NCBI RefSeq assembly: GCF_002287175.1
Contig: NZ_LMVM01000012.1
Location: forward strand, 124,001 to 188,000
Source of the DNA: Methanobacterium bryantii
GTDB lineage: Archaea; Methanobacteriota; Methanobacteria; Methanobacteriales; Methanobacteriaceae
Length of the DNA: 64,000 bases
Reading direction: 5' to 3'
Each line of letters opens with the position of its first letter. Within the stretch, counting starts at the first letter, position 1. The position numbers and the translations under genes were made by a program. This document shows positions 44,289 to 53,922 of this stretch, piece after piece. The notes beneath the pieces are model-generated. The model saw only the letters and a program-made list of their open reading frames with translations. It searched no databases and had not been told where the DNA came from.

Positions 44289-47200
44289 TCACTTGCTCAT
44301 AATCATCCACTCCATACTAGGGTCTATACAATTTACATATCCCTCTCCTGCTCCAGTGGGATTAGGATCCGGATTAACAATATTGGTAAAGTCAGTTGAA
44401 TAGACACCCATTGCAGTGAAAATTCCGGATGCGGCAGTTCCATGTGTTAAGATCGAACCTACACCAGAGATTAAACTTGTTCCAACGGTTTCCACTCCAA
44501 AGTAACCTGCACTAGCTAAAGTAGCAGTTGCTCCAATGAAGTTTTTATAGTTTATGTCCTTTTGTTCTGCTTCTCTTACATAAGCCACGTACGATTCGAA
44601 ATATCCTGGCACATAATACCATATTTTATGTTTGATGTATAGGTGATAGTAGTGTATTGTAATGCCTGAAGGATACCAGAAATTGCCTACTACTCTATTA
44701 CCCCATGGTGTCCAAATAGTCCATCCGGGAAAATACGACCATCTTATAACTGGATAAGGGATATATCTATCTATTACAATAGTATAATATCTCCACTCAG
44801 CAGGATGCCAACGCCATTTTATTGTTCTTACTGTATGCCACAGTCCTTTGATACCACTCATCTCGTTATCAGTCAACTGTACAGCACCTGGTATCTCCTC
44901 GTTTAAGACGAATGCATATCCAGTGTATAGTTCATTGAAGGTAGTTAAATTCATTTGTATAATTCCTAAGTTAGGATCGAATAAAGTTACTGTGTCATTA
45001 GTTATGTTTTGTATAACGTCAAAGTGGTTATAACCATTGATTTTTAAAACCACAATATAATTGGTTTGAAGTTGTTCAACAGTTAATTCATAGCCATATG
45101 CATTTATTCCCTTAGCATTAGCTGCATGTTTTAAACCCAATAAACTAGTTCCGGTTTCGTCTGTACCTGCTATTTTTGCCATTTCAGCTTCTGTGGTATA
45201 AATTCCTATACTTTTCAGGATTGTGGCTAAAGCTGCAGGTCCACAGGTGTAGATAGTTGTGGCCATTATCACATCACCAGAATCTACTACTGAAGTATCT
45301 GTAAGCCAGTTGTCAGTGAAACTATTCCCTGATATAATAGTGCCAATGGAGTTGTAGTAAGTGATTCCTGCACCATTATCATTAAGATTGTTTCCAGTTA
45401 CACAATTGTTGTTGGTATCATAAAAATAAATTCCCACCCAATTAACTGTAACATTGTTTCCACTTATGTTGATATTGTTAGAATGGAACATATAATTTCC
45501 ATAGTAATTATTACTTATATTGTTTTCAGTTATTACGTTGTAATTTGAAAGTACAGCGTATATACCATTTTCATTCTTTGTTATAAGGTTATACGATATA
45601 CTGTTACCACCAGATTTATAAAGAGATATTCCATTAATACCATTTTTTATCGTGTTTTCTGTAATATTATTGTTTCCTGACAAGTATAAATAGATATTTC
45701 GGCTACTATTACTTATAACATTATTCTTTATGGTGCAGTCATAGGCATGACTTAACGATATACCATAAGAAATACCTGCACCAATAATGTTAAGTCCTTG
45801 TATAGTCGTTCCACTACCTGAATTAACCACCAAAATAACGCTTTTATCAGATTTAAGTGGTTTAACAATTACATTCGCTCCTGTAGCTGATTCAATTTTA
45901 ATTCTTTTGTTAACAGCGACATTTTCGGTGTAGGTACCTTCTGCTATAGTTAGAGTATCCCCATCTCTTGTATCAGCATCGTCTATTGCTTCCTGTATGC
46001 TGGCAAAACTTTCTTGAGTCCTGGTATTATATACTCCCAGTACATTTACACTGGTTATGTTGACTGATTGGGATACTGTTTGGTTATCTAGAGTTGCTGA
46101 GACATTAGCTGTGCCTGATGTTGTGCTTGTGAGTTTAAGCTCTGCTTTACCTTTTTTAGTGGATCCTGAAGTATTAATAGTTCCAATTGTTGAGTTGAAA
46201 TAAACTGGTATGTCATCAGGTATATTACCGTCTGATGATGTGTCATTTCCCTGGTTGTTGTGGGTTAAATCAGCAGTTATCTTGTAGTTATAATATGTGC
46301 CGTTGCGGTCTGAGCGGTCAGTAGAACTGTTTATAGATAGTATTAACCATGGGTTGTATGTTACATTTCCACCAGCTATGTTAATATCACTAGGGTTGGT
46401 TGAGGATACAATTGGGTTATTAGAACCCCACCAGTTATTAGTCGCATTAACAGTACCATTACCTAAATTATAAAGTCCATATCTACTATTTCCAACAATC
46501 TGGTTAAAGTGAACCTCTGTCGAAGAGTTATTTAGATAGATTCCATCCATATTATTAGAGAGGATATTACTGCAAATTCTGTTCTTATCTGAATTCTGGA
46601 TGTTAATTCCAGCAAAAGCATTTGAAGTAATTTTATTGCTTGATATTTCATTTTCAGATCCTGTGCTGATAAGTACGCCGTTTACACTGTTGTTTAATAT
46701 GTTATTTCCAGAAATCACATTTTCCTTAGAGTTGTAGATGTATATACCATTATTACTGTTTGTTATATTATTTCCAAGTATTTGGTTTTCATTTGAATTG
46801 TTGATATAGATACCCGCATTTCCAGTAGATCCATTCAGGATAAGATCTTGTATAGTTGTGCCATTTCCGCCAATGTTTATGGTAAATATTGGTAGACTAG
46901 AATTTAAAGCCTGTATTGTCACATTAAGATCAGAAATTGGCCTTATAGTAACTTTTTTGTTTATTACAACGTTTTCCAAGTATGTGGATTTTTCCAGCCA
47001 TATGGTGTCACCACTTATAGTGTCTACATCATCTATAGCTTCCTGTATGCTGTTAAATATTTCCTGAGTTCTGAAATTAAAAGTCCCGTTAGGATTGGAC
47101 AATGCTAACCATGGAATAACCGAAACTTCTTCAGGAGCGGTTTCATTAGCGTTGTAAGATGTCATTATTTTGGAGAACATGTAAATCAGTGATTCATAAC

Positions 47201-50200
47201 GCATTGTGTCTCCTATGCTTGTGTTTGTGACATTGTTAGGTGCTGTTCCATGTGAGTCCATGTAAGATTTAATGTATTTAGCCATGTCCACAAATTCACT
47301 GTTAACTATAGTTCCGCTGGTTATGTTTTCTGCAGGGCCTGTTGGGGCTCCAGCACTATCCAAGATTATGGAAGTGTTCAAATAGCTTTCAATATTTATG
47401 ATTGCATTAGCTGTGAGCTTAAGGAATTGAGGCATAGTTACAGCAGTTCCCGATATAGTTACACTGCTTGGAAGTGCGTGATTAGTATCAACATAGGATT
47501 TAACTGTTTGTGATGCATTTTTTATCTGGTCTGTTGTTATAAACATTGTACTTGGATTTGAAACAATTGACCATGGAGTCACAGTGATAAATTCTGGTAG
47601 GGTACTTGTTGCATTGTAAGAGCTTAAAATTTGGCTGTATATGTAAACCAGTGATTCAAAGCGTAAGTTACCCATGTTAATAGTTCTGTAATCGGGTGCT
47701 TTTCCATTAGTATACATATAAGAAATTATATCATTTGCAAGGTTTATGTAATCTGTATCAGCAATAGTTCCATTAGTAGTTACGGTTTCTGATGGACTTG
47801 TAGCTGCATTGTAACTTTTAAGCGAAATGGATGTGTACAGAGACTGATCTATGTTTAATAATGCAGTAGTTGCAAGTTGTAAGAATTGAGACATAGTCAC
47901 AACAGTTCCATTAATAGTTACATTAGTTGGTAATTGATGGTTAGTTTCTATGTAAGACTGTACTGTTTTGGCTGCGTTTTCTACCTGATTATTCGTAAAG
48001 AAAGCGGTGTTTGCATTTGAAACAACTGACCATGGAGTTACAGTGACATTTTGTGGTAATTCTGTTCTATTACCATAATAATCCATAATTAAAGAGTACA
48101 GATAGACCAGTGATTCATAACGTATATTTCCTAGGTTACTGGAGGTATAGTTAGGTGCTTGTCCGTTGGAATCCATATAAGAGATTATGTTATTTGCAAG
48201 GCTGAGATAATCTGTATTGTTAAGACTTCCTCCAGTTACAGTTTCAGAAGGGCTGCTCGGTGTATTGTAACTCTGTAAAACAATTGTCGCGTTTAATTTT
48301 CCATTTATGTTTGTTACTGCAGTAGCTAGAAGTTTTAAAAACTTAGGCATACTTACAGAAATTCCAGATATGGTTACGCTACTTGGGAGAGCGTGGTTTG
48401 TTTCTACGTATGATTTTACAGTTCCTGCAGCATTTTTAATTTGATCTGTAGTTATAAATGCAGTATTTGCATTTGAAACAACTGACCATGGCCTCACTGT
48501 GATCATATCTGGCAAGGTATAATTATTCGTCTTGTAAGAACTTAAAACCTGGCTGTACATGTAGATCAGTGATTGGTAGCATATATTTCCTAGACTGCTG
48601 CTTTGGTAGTTAGGTGCTCTTTCATCACCGTACATGAAAAATTCTACCTGTCTTGCAAGGTCAAGATATTGTGTTTGGTTAAGAGTGCCGCCAGTTACGG
48701 TTTCTGGTGTGTCTGTAGGTGGTCCGTAACTTCCTAGAACTAATTGGCCAGTATAGGTACTATTTATGTTGTGTAATGTGGTGGTTAACAGTTTCAGGAA
48801 TTGAGGCATGCTTACAGCAGTTCCAGATATGGTTACGCTGCTTGGAAGGGCATGATGGGTTTCTATATAGGTTTTTACAGTTTCTGCCCCGCTGATTATC
48901 TGGCCCGCGTTGAAAGTTACAGTACCTGGACTTGCAACAGTTGTCCATGGGTTGACTGTGACATACTGTGGAAGTTTATCGTTTACGTTGTAGTAGTTTA
49001 TGATCTGGCTGTACATGTGGACTAAACCTTCATATCGCATGTTTCCCTGTGAAGTCCATGCATAGTTTGGTGCTTGTCCATTGGAATTCATGAAAGAGAG
49101 GACATTATCTGCAACAGTTAAATAATTTTCATAGTTAATTTTTCCACTTGCCAGTGTTTCAGAGGGACTGGCCGGTGCACTGTAACTTTGAAGAACAATT
49201 GATTGGTATAAGCCTGCATAGATATTTTTAAGTGATGTAAGTTCCAGTTTCAGGAATTGAGGCATTGTAATTTGCCTTCCAGATATGGTTACACTGCTTG
49301 GAAGCGCATGGTTAGTTTCTACATAATTTTTAACAGTCCAAACTACTGTGTTTATCTGATCCATAGTTATAAACACAGTATTACTGTTTGTAACAGTTGT
49401 CCAGGGAGTAAGTGTTATATAACCTGGCAGACGTAGTTTATTGCTGGCTGAGTTGATTATTTCAGCGTACGTGTAAACCAGTGATTCATAACGTATGTAT
49501 CCTCTTACAGTCGTTACGTAGTTTGGTGTGTATCCATTGATATCCATGAAATTGATAATTCTATTTGCAGCGTCTAAATAATCTGTGCTGTTTAGATTTC
49601 CGCCAGTGATGCTTTCATAAGGATTTGGTGCTGTATTATAATTGCGTAGAATAATTGACTGGTATAGGTTATCATTAGCATTAACCAGGTATGTGATTTC
49701 AAGTTTCAGGAAATTAGGCATGCTTACTTTAGAACCCAGAATGGTTACGTGATCAGGTAACTGATGTTTAGTTTCTATGTAAGACTGCACAGTATCAGCA
49801 GCATTCCGTATTTGATCCATAGTTATGAATGCAGTGCTGTTGTTTGCAACAGTTGTCCAGGGGTTGACTATAATGTAGTTGGGTAAAATTTCTGCCACCT
49901 GGTATGATTTTAGAATTTGGGCAAATGTGTATACAAGCGATTCATAACGCATGTTTCCTAGACTGATTGTTCTATAGTCGGGTGCCCTTCCATTAGAGTC
50001 CATATATGATTTAATACTGTTTGCAAGGTTTAAATAATCTGTTTTGTTGAGATTTCCACTTGTAGTTATGGTTTCTGAAGGGTTAGTCGCTGCCGTGTAA
50101 TTTCCCAGGGAAATTGAAGAGTTTAGGCTGCCATTTATATTTATTGCTGCCGTGGCTATAAGTTTCAGGAATTGGGCCATGTTCACTGTTGTTCCATTAA

Positions 50201-51095
50201 TGGTCACATTAGCTGGTAAATGGTGATTAGCTTCCACATATGTCTGTACTGAACTTGATGCATATTCTAAATCGTCCAAACTGAAGTTTGGCATGTTAGT
50301 GTCGATGGTATAAGTTGCAGTTTGTGTCGCTCCCTGATTACCTGCTGCATCCCGGCCATAGTATTTTAAAGTTGTTACTCCTTGACCAAGACTTAATGCG
50401 ACTGTTTTAACCTGATTATTCCATGTAGTGCCGTTATTTGTGCTGTAATAAACTTTTGGGTTTGAATCATGGCTGTCAGTAGCTGTTAAAGTCACACTTT
50501 GTGCAGTACTGTATGAACCCGGCGCAAGACTATTACTCACACTGGGGGGGACGTTATCTATTACCACACCCGTAGAATCCACACCAGTATAATAAACTAC
50601 CGAAACGTAATTTGGGAGGTATCCATTATCCTGATAAAAGTTTACCACTTTAGAATACGTGTAAACGAGTGATTCATAACGGATGTTTCCTAAACTGCTG
50701 GACGCATAATTAGGCGCCCGACCATTTGTATTTATATAATTATACACATTATTTGCAACCGTAACATAATCAGCTTTGTACAAGTTGCCTGTTGCTGACC
50801 CTGAAGGACCAGTAGGACTACTTACGCTGCTTATATTTACAGGTGCTGTGGAACCTGAATTAAGCTGCACCGTAGTCTTAGTAAGCGTCTTTAAAAACGA
50901 TGGTGCACTACTGTTCTTATCAGATACCATCACATAACCAGGTATATTACCATGAGCTTCCGTATAATTTTTAACCCCTTCTGAAGCCAGTTCCGTTTCA
51001 GTGAGATTCAAACTCGCTGCTGAAACAACTCCCATAAATAGGGCTAATACCATACAAAAGCTTATTAATATTAAAATTCTTTTAATATTCTTCAT
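44289..51095 (-). CDS. Large secreted pseudomurein-binding protein with C39 peptidase and polymorphic toxin-like tip
   Basis: 2268 aa. Signal peptide (1-27); one pair of pseudomurein-binding-type repeats; a chitobiase-like Ig domain (about 185-265); seven more repeat pairs to about 1330; NosD-like beta-helix (1340-1558); Big-like domain (1578-1685); second beta-helix (1688-1930). Then a C39-like peptidase with C1951 (YTCGPAALATIL), H2024 (YNHFDV) and D2040 (LFDPNLG); leader-like LTDNEMSGIKGLW from L2074; and a 184-residue tip, Trp/Tyr-rich then Gly-rich hydrophobic. The start has a strong GGAGGTGAATT. I infer a wall-anchored toxin whose tip is freed by the in-cis peptidase. Surface adhesin without toxicity is the alternative. 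Confidence 0.85.
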   Translation of the reverse strand: MKNIKRILILISFCMVLALFMGVVSAASLNLTETELASEGVKNYTEAHGNIPGYVMVSDKNSSAPSFLKTLTKTTVQLNSGSTAPVNISSVSSPTGPSGSATGNLYKADYVTVANNVYNYINTNGRAPNYASSSLGNIRYESLVYTYSKVVNFYQDNGYLPNYVSVVYYTGVDSTGVVIDNVPPSVSNSLAPGSYSTAQSVTLTATDSHDSNPKVYYSTNNGTTWNNQVKTVALSLGQGVTTLKYYGRDAAGNQGATQTATYTIDTNMPNFSLDDLEYASSSVQTYVEANHHLPANVTINGTTVNMAQFLKLIATAAININGSLNSSISLGNYTAATNPSETITTSGNLNKTDYLNLANSIKSYMDSNGRAPDYRTISLGNMRYESLVYTFAQILKSYQVAEILPNYIIVNPWTTVANNSTAFITMDQIRNAADTVQSYIETKHQLPDHVTILGSKVSMPNFLKLEITYLVNANDNLYQSIILRNYNTAPNPYESITGGNLNSTDYLDAANRIINFMDINGYTPNYVTTVRGYIRYESLVYTYAEIINSASNKLRLPGYITLTPWTTVTNSNTVFITMDQINTVVWTVKNYVETNHALPSSVTISGRQITMPQFLKLELTSLKNIYAGLYQSIVLQSYSAPASPSETLASGKINYENYLTVADNVLSFMNSNGQAPNYAWTSQGNMRYEGLVHMYSQIINYYNVNDKLPQYVTVNPWTTVASPGTVTFNAGQIISGAETVKTYIETHHALPSSVTISGTAVSMPQFLKLLTTTLHNINSTYTGQLVLGSYGPPTDTPETVTGGTLNQTQYLDLARQVEFFMYGDERAPNYQSSSLGNICYQSLIYMYSQVLSSYKTNNYTLPDMITVRPWSVVSNANTAFITTDQIKNAAGTVKSYVETNHALPSSVTISGISVSMPKFLKLLATAVTNINGKLNATIVLQSYNTPSSPSETVTGGSLNNTDYLSLANNIISYMDSNGQAPNYTSSNLGNIRYESLVYLYSLIMDYYGNRTELPQNVTVTPWSVVSNANTAFFTNNQVENAAKTVQSYIETNHQLPTNVTINGTVVTMSQFLQLATTALLNIDQSLYTSISLKSYNAATSPSETVTTNGTIADTDYINLANDIISYMYTNGKAPDYRTINMGNLRFESLVYIYSQILSSYNATSTLPEFITVTPWSIVSNPSTMFITTDQIKNASQTVKSYVDTNHALPSSVTISGTAVTMPQFLKLTANAIINIESYLNTSIILDSAGAPTGPAENITSGTIVNSEFVDMAKYIKSYMDSHGTAPNNVTNTSIGDTMRYESLIYMFSKIMTSYNANETAPEEVSVIPWLALSNPNGTFNFRTQEIFNSIQEAIDDVDTISGDTIWLEKSTYLENVVINKKVTIRPISDLNVTIQALNSSLPIFTINIGGNGTTIQDLILNGSTGNAGIYINNSNENQILGNNITNSNNGIYIYNSKENVISGNNILNNSVNGVLISTGSENEISSNKITSNAFAGINIQNSDKNRICSNILSNNMDGIYLNNSSTEVHFNQIVGNSRYGLYNLGNGTVNATNNWWGSNNPIVSSTNPSDINIAGGNVTYNPWLILSINSSTDRSDRNGTYYNYKITADLTHNNQGNDTSSDGNIPDDIPVYFNSTIGTINTSGSTKKGKAELKLTSTTSGTANVSATLDNQTVSQSVNITSVNVLGVYNTRTQESFASIQEAIDDADTRDGDTLTIAEGTYTENVAVNKRIKIESATGANVIVKPLKSDKSVILVVNSGSGTTIQGLNIIGAGISYGISLSHAYDCTIKNNVISNSSRNIYLYLSGNNNITENTIKNGINGISLYKSGGNSISYNLITKNENGIYAVLSNYNVITENNISNNYYGNYMFHSNNINISGNNVTVNWVGIYFYDTNNNCVTGNNLNDNGAGITYYNSIGTIISGNSFTDNWLTDTSVVDSGDVIMATTIYTCGPAALATILKSIGIYTTEAEMAKIAGTDETGTSLLGLKHAANAKGINAYGYELTVEQLQTNYIVVLKINGYNHFDVIQNITNDTVTLFDPNLGIIQMNLTTFNELYTGYAFVLNEEIPGAVQLTDNEMSGIKGLWHTVRTIKWRWHPAEWRYYTIVIDRYIPYPVIRWSYFPGWTIWTPWGNRVVGNFWYPSGITIHYYHLYIKHKIWYYVPGYFESYVAYVREAEQKDINYKNFIGATATLASAGYFGVETVGTSLISGVGSILTHGTAASGIFTAMGVYSTDFTNIVNPDPNPTGAGEGYVNCIDPSMEWMIMSK

Positions 51096-51119
51096 AATTC
51101 ACCTCCAGCATTTTTTGGT

Positions 51120-51147
51120 AGTATCTGTGTCATTTGCTACAGATACT
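51120..51147. promoter_or_regulatory. Inverted repeat in the 5' region of the large toxin-like gene
   Basis: AGTATCTGT (51120-51128) and ACAGATACT (51139-51147) are perfect 9-bp arms with a 10-base loop, 25-52 bases upstream of the start codon and next to the GGAGGTG ribosome binding site. It could be an operator for a dimeric regulator or an mRNA hairpin controlling translation. Confidence 0.6.
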
Positions 51148-51438
51148 TCGTAATAAAGTTTAAAATAGTATTATTAATAGTCAAAAAGTTGTTTCCTTTG
51201 TAATATTTTCACCCCCTTTCTATTGAAAAGAAATACTATTTTCTTTTCGAGTATGACTAGTTGTCACTTAGGCTTATGTTTTTAAGCATATTATTGTGAA
51301 TTTCAGTATGTTTTTATTACATTTGTTGTGAATTAAATCATAATTTTATATTATTTAGTAATAATTATGGAATATACAAAAATAAGATTATGAGAATGTT
51401 AATAATTTGCGTTTAAAAAGAAAAAAAGAAGGGGTTTA
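51148..51438. other. Upstream region of the large toxin-like gene
   Basis: A/T-rich, no gene. Contains a hairpin GAAAAGAAA/TTTCTTTTC (about 51224-51248) and T-runs; probably holds the promoter of the large gene and the terminator of the gene ending at 51439. Confidence 0.45.
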
Positions 51439-53904
51439 TTACCCTGTTTTAAACTTAAAAACATAACTTTTAGCTAAATTGTTCCCTGCAGCATCTTTAA
51501 CAGCGTAATATGGAATGTAAACCTGGTACCATGTGTAACCATATCTCTTTAAGTTCATTTTAAGGGTCAATGTGTTACCGCTTATTTTTTTAGTTATTGC
51601 GGCTATTTTACCTGTTTTCATGTTTTTAATGTAAATTTTGGACCAGTTAGTGCTTGCTTTGATGTTTTCGCTGAATTTAATGGTGATAGCAGCTGTTCTT
51701 GAATACCTTGTAGCTTTGTTTTTTGGATTGGTTGAGGTTATTTTTGGCGCTGTTTTGTCAATGGTGTATTTTTCTGTGTAAACTGGGGATTTATTCCCTA
51801 ATTTATCGATTGCAATGAATTTTAATGTGGTGGTGGATGTTATTGCAATTGGTGCTGTATAGAGTTTACTTGATGCAGTTGGTGTAGTTCCATTTGTGGT
51901 GTAGTAAATATTTCCAGCTTCATTCATTTTTAAGGTAATGTTTTTAGCAGTGTTATAAGTCCCACCTTTAATGTTAGCCGATGCTGTAGGTGCTGTTTTG
52001 TCAATGATATATGTTTCAGTGGAAACATCTGCTTCGTTTCCTGCTTTATCAACTGCATAGAATTTTAGTGTAGTTGTGGAGCTTATATTAATTGGTGAAG
52101 TGTATTTCACACGCTTACTGCTTGTTTTAGGGTCAGATCCATCAGTGGTATAATATATTGTTGGATTTGGGTCTTGGTCGTCATAAGCTGCCAAAGCCAC
52201 ACTTTTTGAAATATTGTATGTCCCACCTGGTTGATTTACCCCTGCTGTTGGTGCAGTGCTGTCAATTATATAAATTTGACTGGAAACTGGGCCCCAATTT
52301 CTGTAGAGATTATTAAATGCAGCAAATAGAAGTCCTGTTGTACTATCTATCTGGATCGGGCCAGAATAAACTGTGCCGCTTGTTGTAGGGTCAGAGCCGT
52401 TTGTAGTGTAGTAAGTTGTTGTGCTCCCGTCTGGGCATGTGGTGGTTAAAGTGACAGTTTGGGGTGTCTTATATGCGCCTCCAGCAATATCTGCAGTTAC
52501 CAGTGGTATTGCTGAATTAATTATGTAATTTTCAGTGTAGACCGGGCTCCAGTGATTTGCAGGGTCAACTGCGGCGAATTTAAGAGTTGTATTGCTGCTA
52601 AGAGTTATTGGAGCAGTATATACAGTGTGGGTGGTGCTTGTTTTTGGGTCAGATCCATCTGTGGTGTAGTAAGTTGTTGTTGTGCTGCTGTCAGGGTCTT
52701 TGGTGGTTAAGGTAATGGTTTGGTGGGTGTTAAAAAGGCCTCCTGCAGGGTTAACAGTTACATTTGGACTTTTAGTATCTGCAGGCTTATCGAAGCTGTC
52801 CAACGCATCGATAAGGGCGTTTGCATCAACTGCTTTTTGAGCTGCCGAATCGCTGAGGTAAGTTTCGTAGATTATAGTGGTTATTCCTTTATTTTTAATT
52901 GGTTCTGTGACATATTGTGGGCTTGTTGGATTTGGAGGAGTATATATCACTAATTTGGACGCCTTTGAGTTGATTAACTTCATTTGACTAATTATTTTAT
53001 TGGCGTATGTTGTTGTTGTGGTTGTTTTTGAAATAGGGTACAAGAACCGGTAATATTTGTATCCACTCTGTGTACCGTGGTTTTCGTGGTTGTCTACCAC
53101 TAACATGGGATGTTCTTTAGAAACATCGGGAACTATAAACTTTTGACCTAATAACTGCCCGTTCATCCTTCCTTTGCTGTAATCATTGGCATCTTTAGTC
53201 ACGTGAATATAGTAAAGAACGTATCTTTTAGTGAGTTGGGAAGATTTACTTGTTATGGCATTATAAATGGCAGTGTGTATTCCATTTTCTTGGGGGTGCA
53301 TGCCGATTATAACGACAATGGTCTGATTAGAGCTCTTATTTCCGTAAATTTTCTTTTCTACGTATCCATAACTTGTTTTGCCTATTATATTTGGATTTGA
53401 GGTGACAGTTGCCCATGATTTTACTGTAACGCTGTTTGGTAGAACTTTATTGGTATTGTAATAGTTCAAAACCTGTGAAAACATGTAAATCATTGATTCG
53501 TAACGGATGGTTTTTCCAGTACTGGTTTGAGTAACATAATTAGGCGCACGCCCATTTTTGTCCATGTAAGACCTTACACGGTTTGCCATGTCTAAGTATT
53601 CTGCTTTGCTGATAGTTTGTGTTTTGATGGTTTCTGAAGGAGAAACTGCTTTTCCAAAGCTTTTTATTGCAATTGCAGTGTTTGAACCTTTATTGATGTT
53701 TAATACTGCTGATGTTGAGACTCCTAAATAATTAGACATGTTCACATTATTTCCAGATATATTCACGCTGCCTGGAAGCTTGTGGTTTGTATCTACATAA
53801 TTTTTAACAGCAGTTGACGAATTGGCAACCTGATTAGGCGTAACACTTGCTGCCGAAACGGTGCTGACAGTTATAAAAAAAGCTAAAATAAACAATATTA
53901 ACAT
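51439..53904 (-). CDS. Secreted pseudomurein-binding protein with M14-like metallopeptidase domain
   Basis: 821 aa. Signal peptide, then two pseudomurein-binding-type units (NSSTAVKNYVDTNHKLPGSVNI; MANRVRSYMDKNGRAPNYVTQ), then a peptidase-like core with H203-x2-E206 (GMHPQENG), H273/H276 (DNHENHG) and E347 (IIYETYL), the HxxE...H...E pattern of M14/AstE-type zinc hydrolases. Four chitobiase-type Ig repeats with YYTTDGSDPKTS follow, then a C-terminal SbsA-like domain shared with the two adhesins. It may trim pseudomurein peptide links. The first ATG (53904) lacks a ribosome binding site; six codons upstream an ATA (53922) after GGGGGCGG would give a more basic signal peptide start. Confidence 0.82.
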   Translation of the reverse strand: MLILFILAFFITVSTVSAASVTPNQVANSSTAVKNYVDTNHKLPGSVNISGNNVNMSNYLGVSTSAVLNINKGSNTAIAIKSFGKAVSPSETIKTQTISKAEYLDMANRVRSYMDKNGRAPNYVTQTSTGKTIRYESMIYMFSQVLNYYNTNKVLPNSVTVKSWATVTSNPNIIGKTSYGYVEKKIYGNKSSNQTIVVIIGMHPQENGIHTAIYNAITSKSSQLTKRYVLYYIHVTKDANDYSKGRMNGQLLGQKFIVPDVSKEHPMLVVDNHENHGTQSGYKYYRFLYPISKTTTTTTYANKIISQMKLINSKASKLVIYTPPNPTSPQYVTEPIKNKGITTIIYETYLSDSAAQKAVDANALIDALDSFDKPADTKSPNVTVNPAGGLFNTHQTITLTTKDPDSSTTTTYYTTDGSDPKTSTTHTVYTAPITLSSNTTLKFAAVDPANHWSPVYTENYIINSAIPLVTADIAGGAYKTPQTVTLTTTCPDGSTTTYYTTNGSDPTTSGTVYSGPIQIDSTTGLLFAAFNNLYRNWGPVSSQIYIIDSTAPTAGVNQPGGTYNISKSVALAAYDDQDPNPTIYYTTDGSDPKTSSKRVKYTSPINISSTTTLKFYAVDKAGNEADVSTETYIIDKTAPTASANIKGGTYNTAKNITLKMNEAGNIYYTTNGTTPTASSKLYTAPIAITSTTTLKFIAIDKLGNKSPVYTEKYTIDKTAPKITSTNPKNKATRYSRTAAITIKFSENIKASTNWSKIYIKNMKTGKIAAITKKISGNTLTLKMNLKRYGYTWYQVYIPYYAVKDAAGNNLAKSYVFKFKTG

Positions 53905-53922
53905 TAAATAACTTTTACGTAT

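Noticed and set aside
51224..51248. Hairpin GAAAAGAAA/TTTCTTTTC as another palindromic element
   Set aside because: Only a single hairpin without the second stem or the CCCCAAA...GAGG features; more likely a terminator or chance A/T palindrome.
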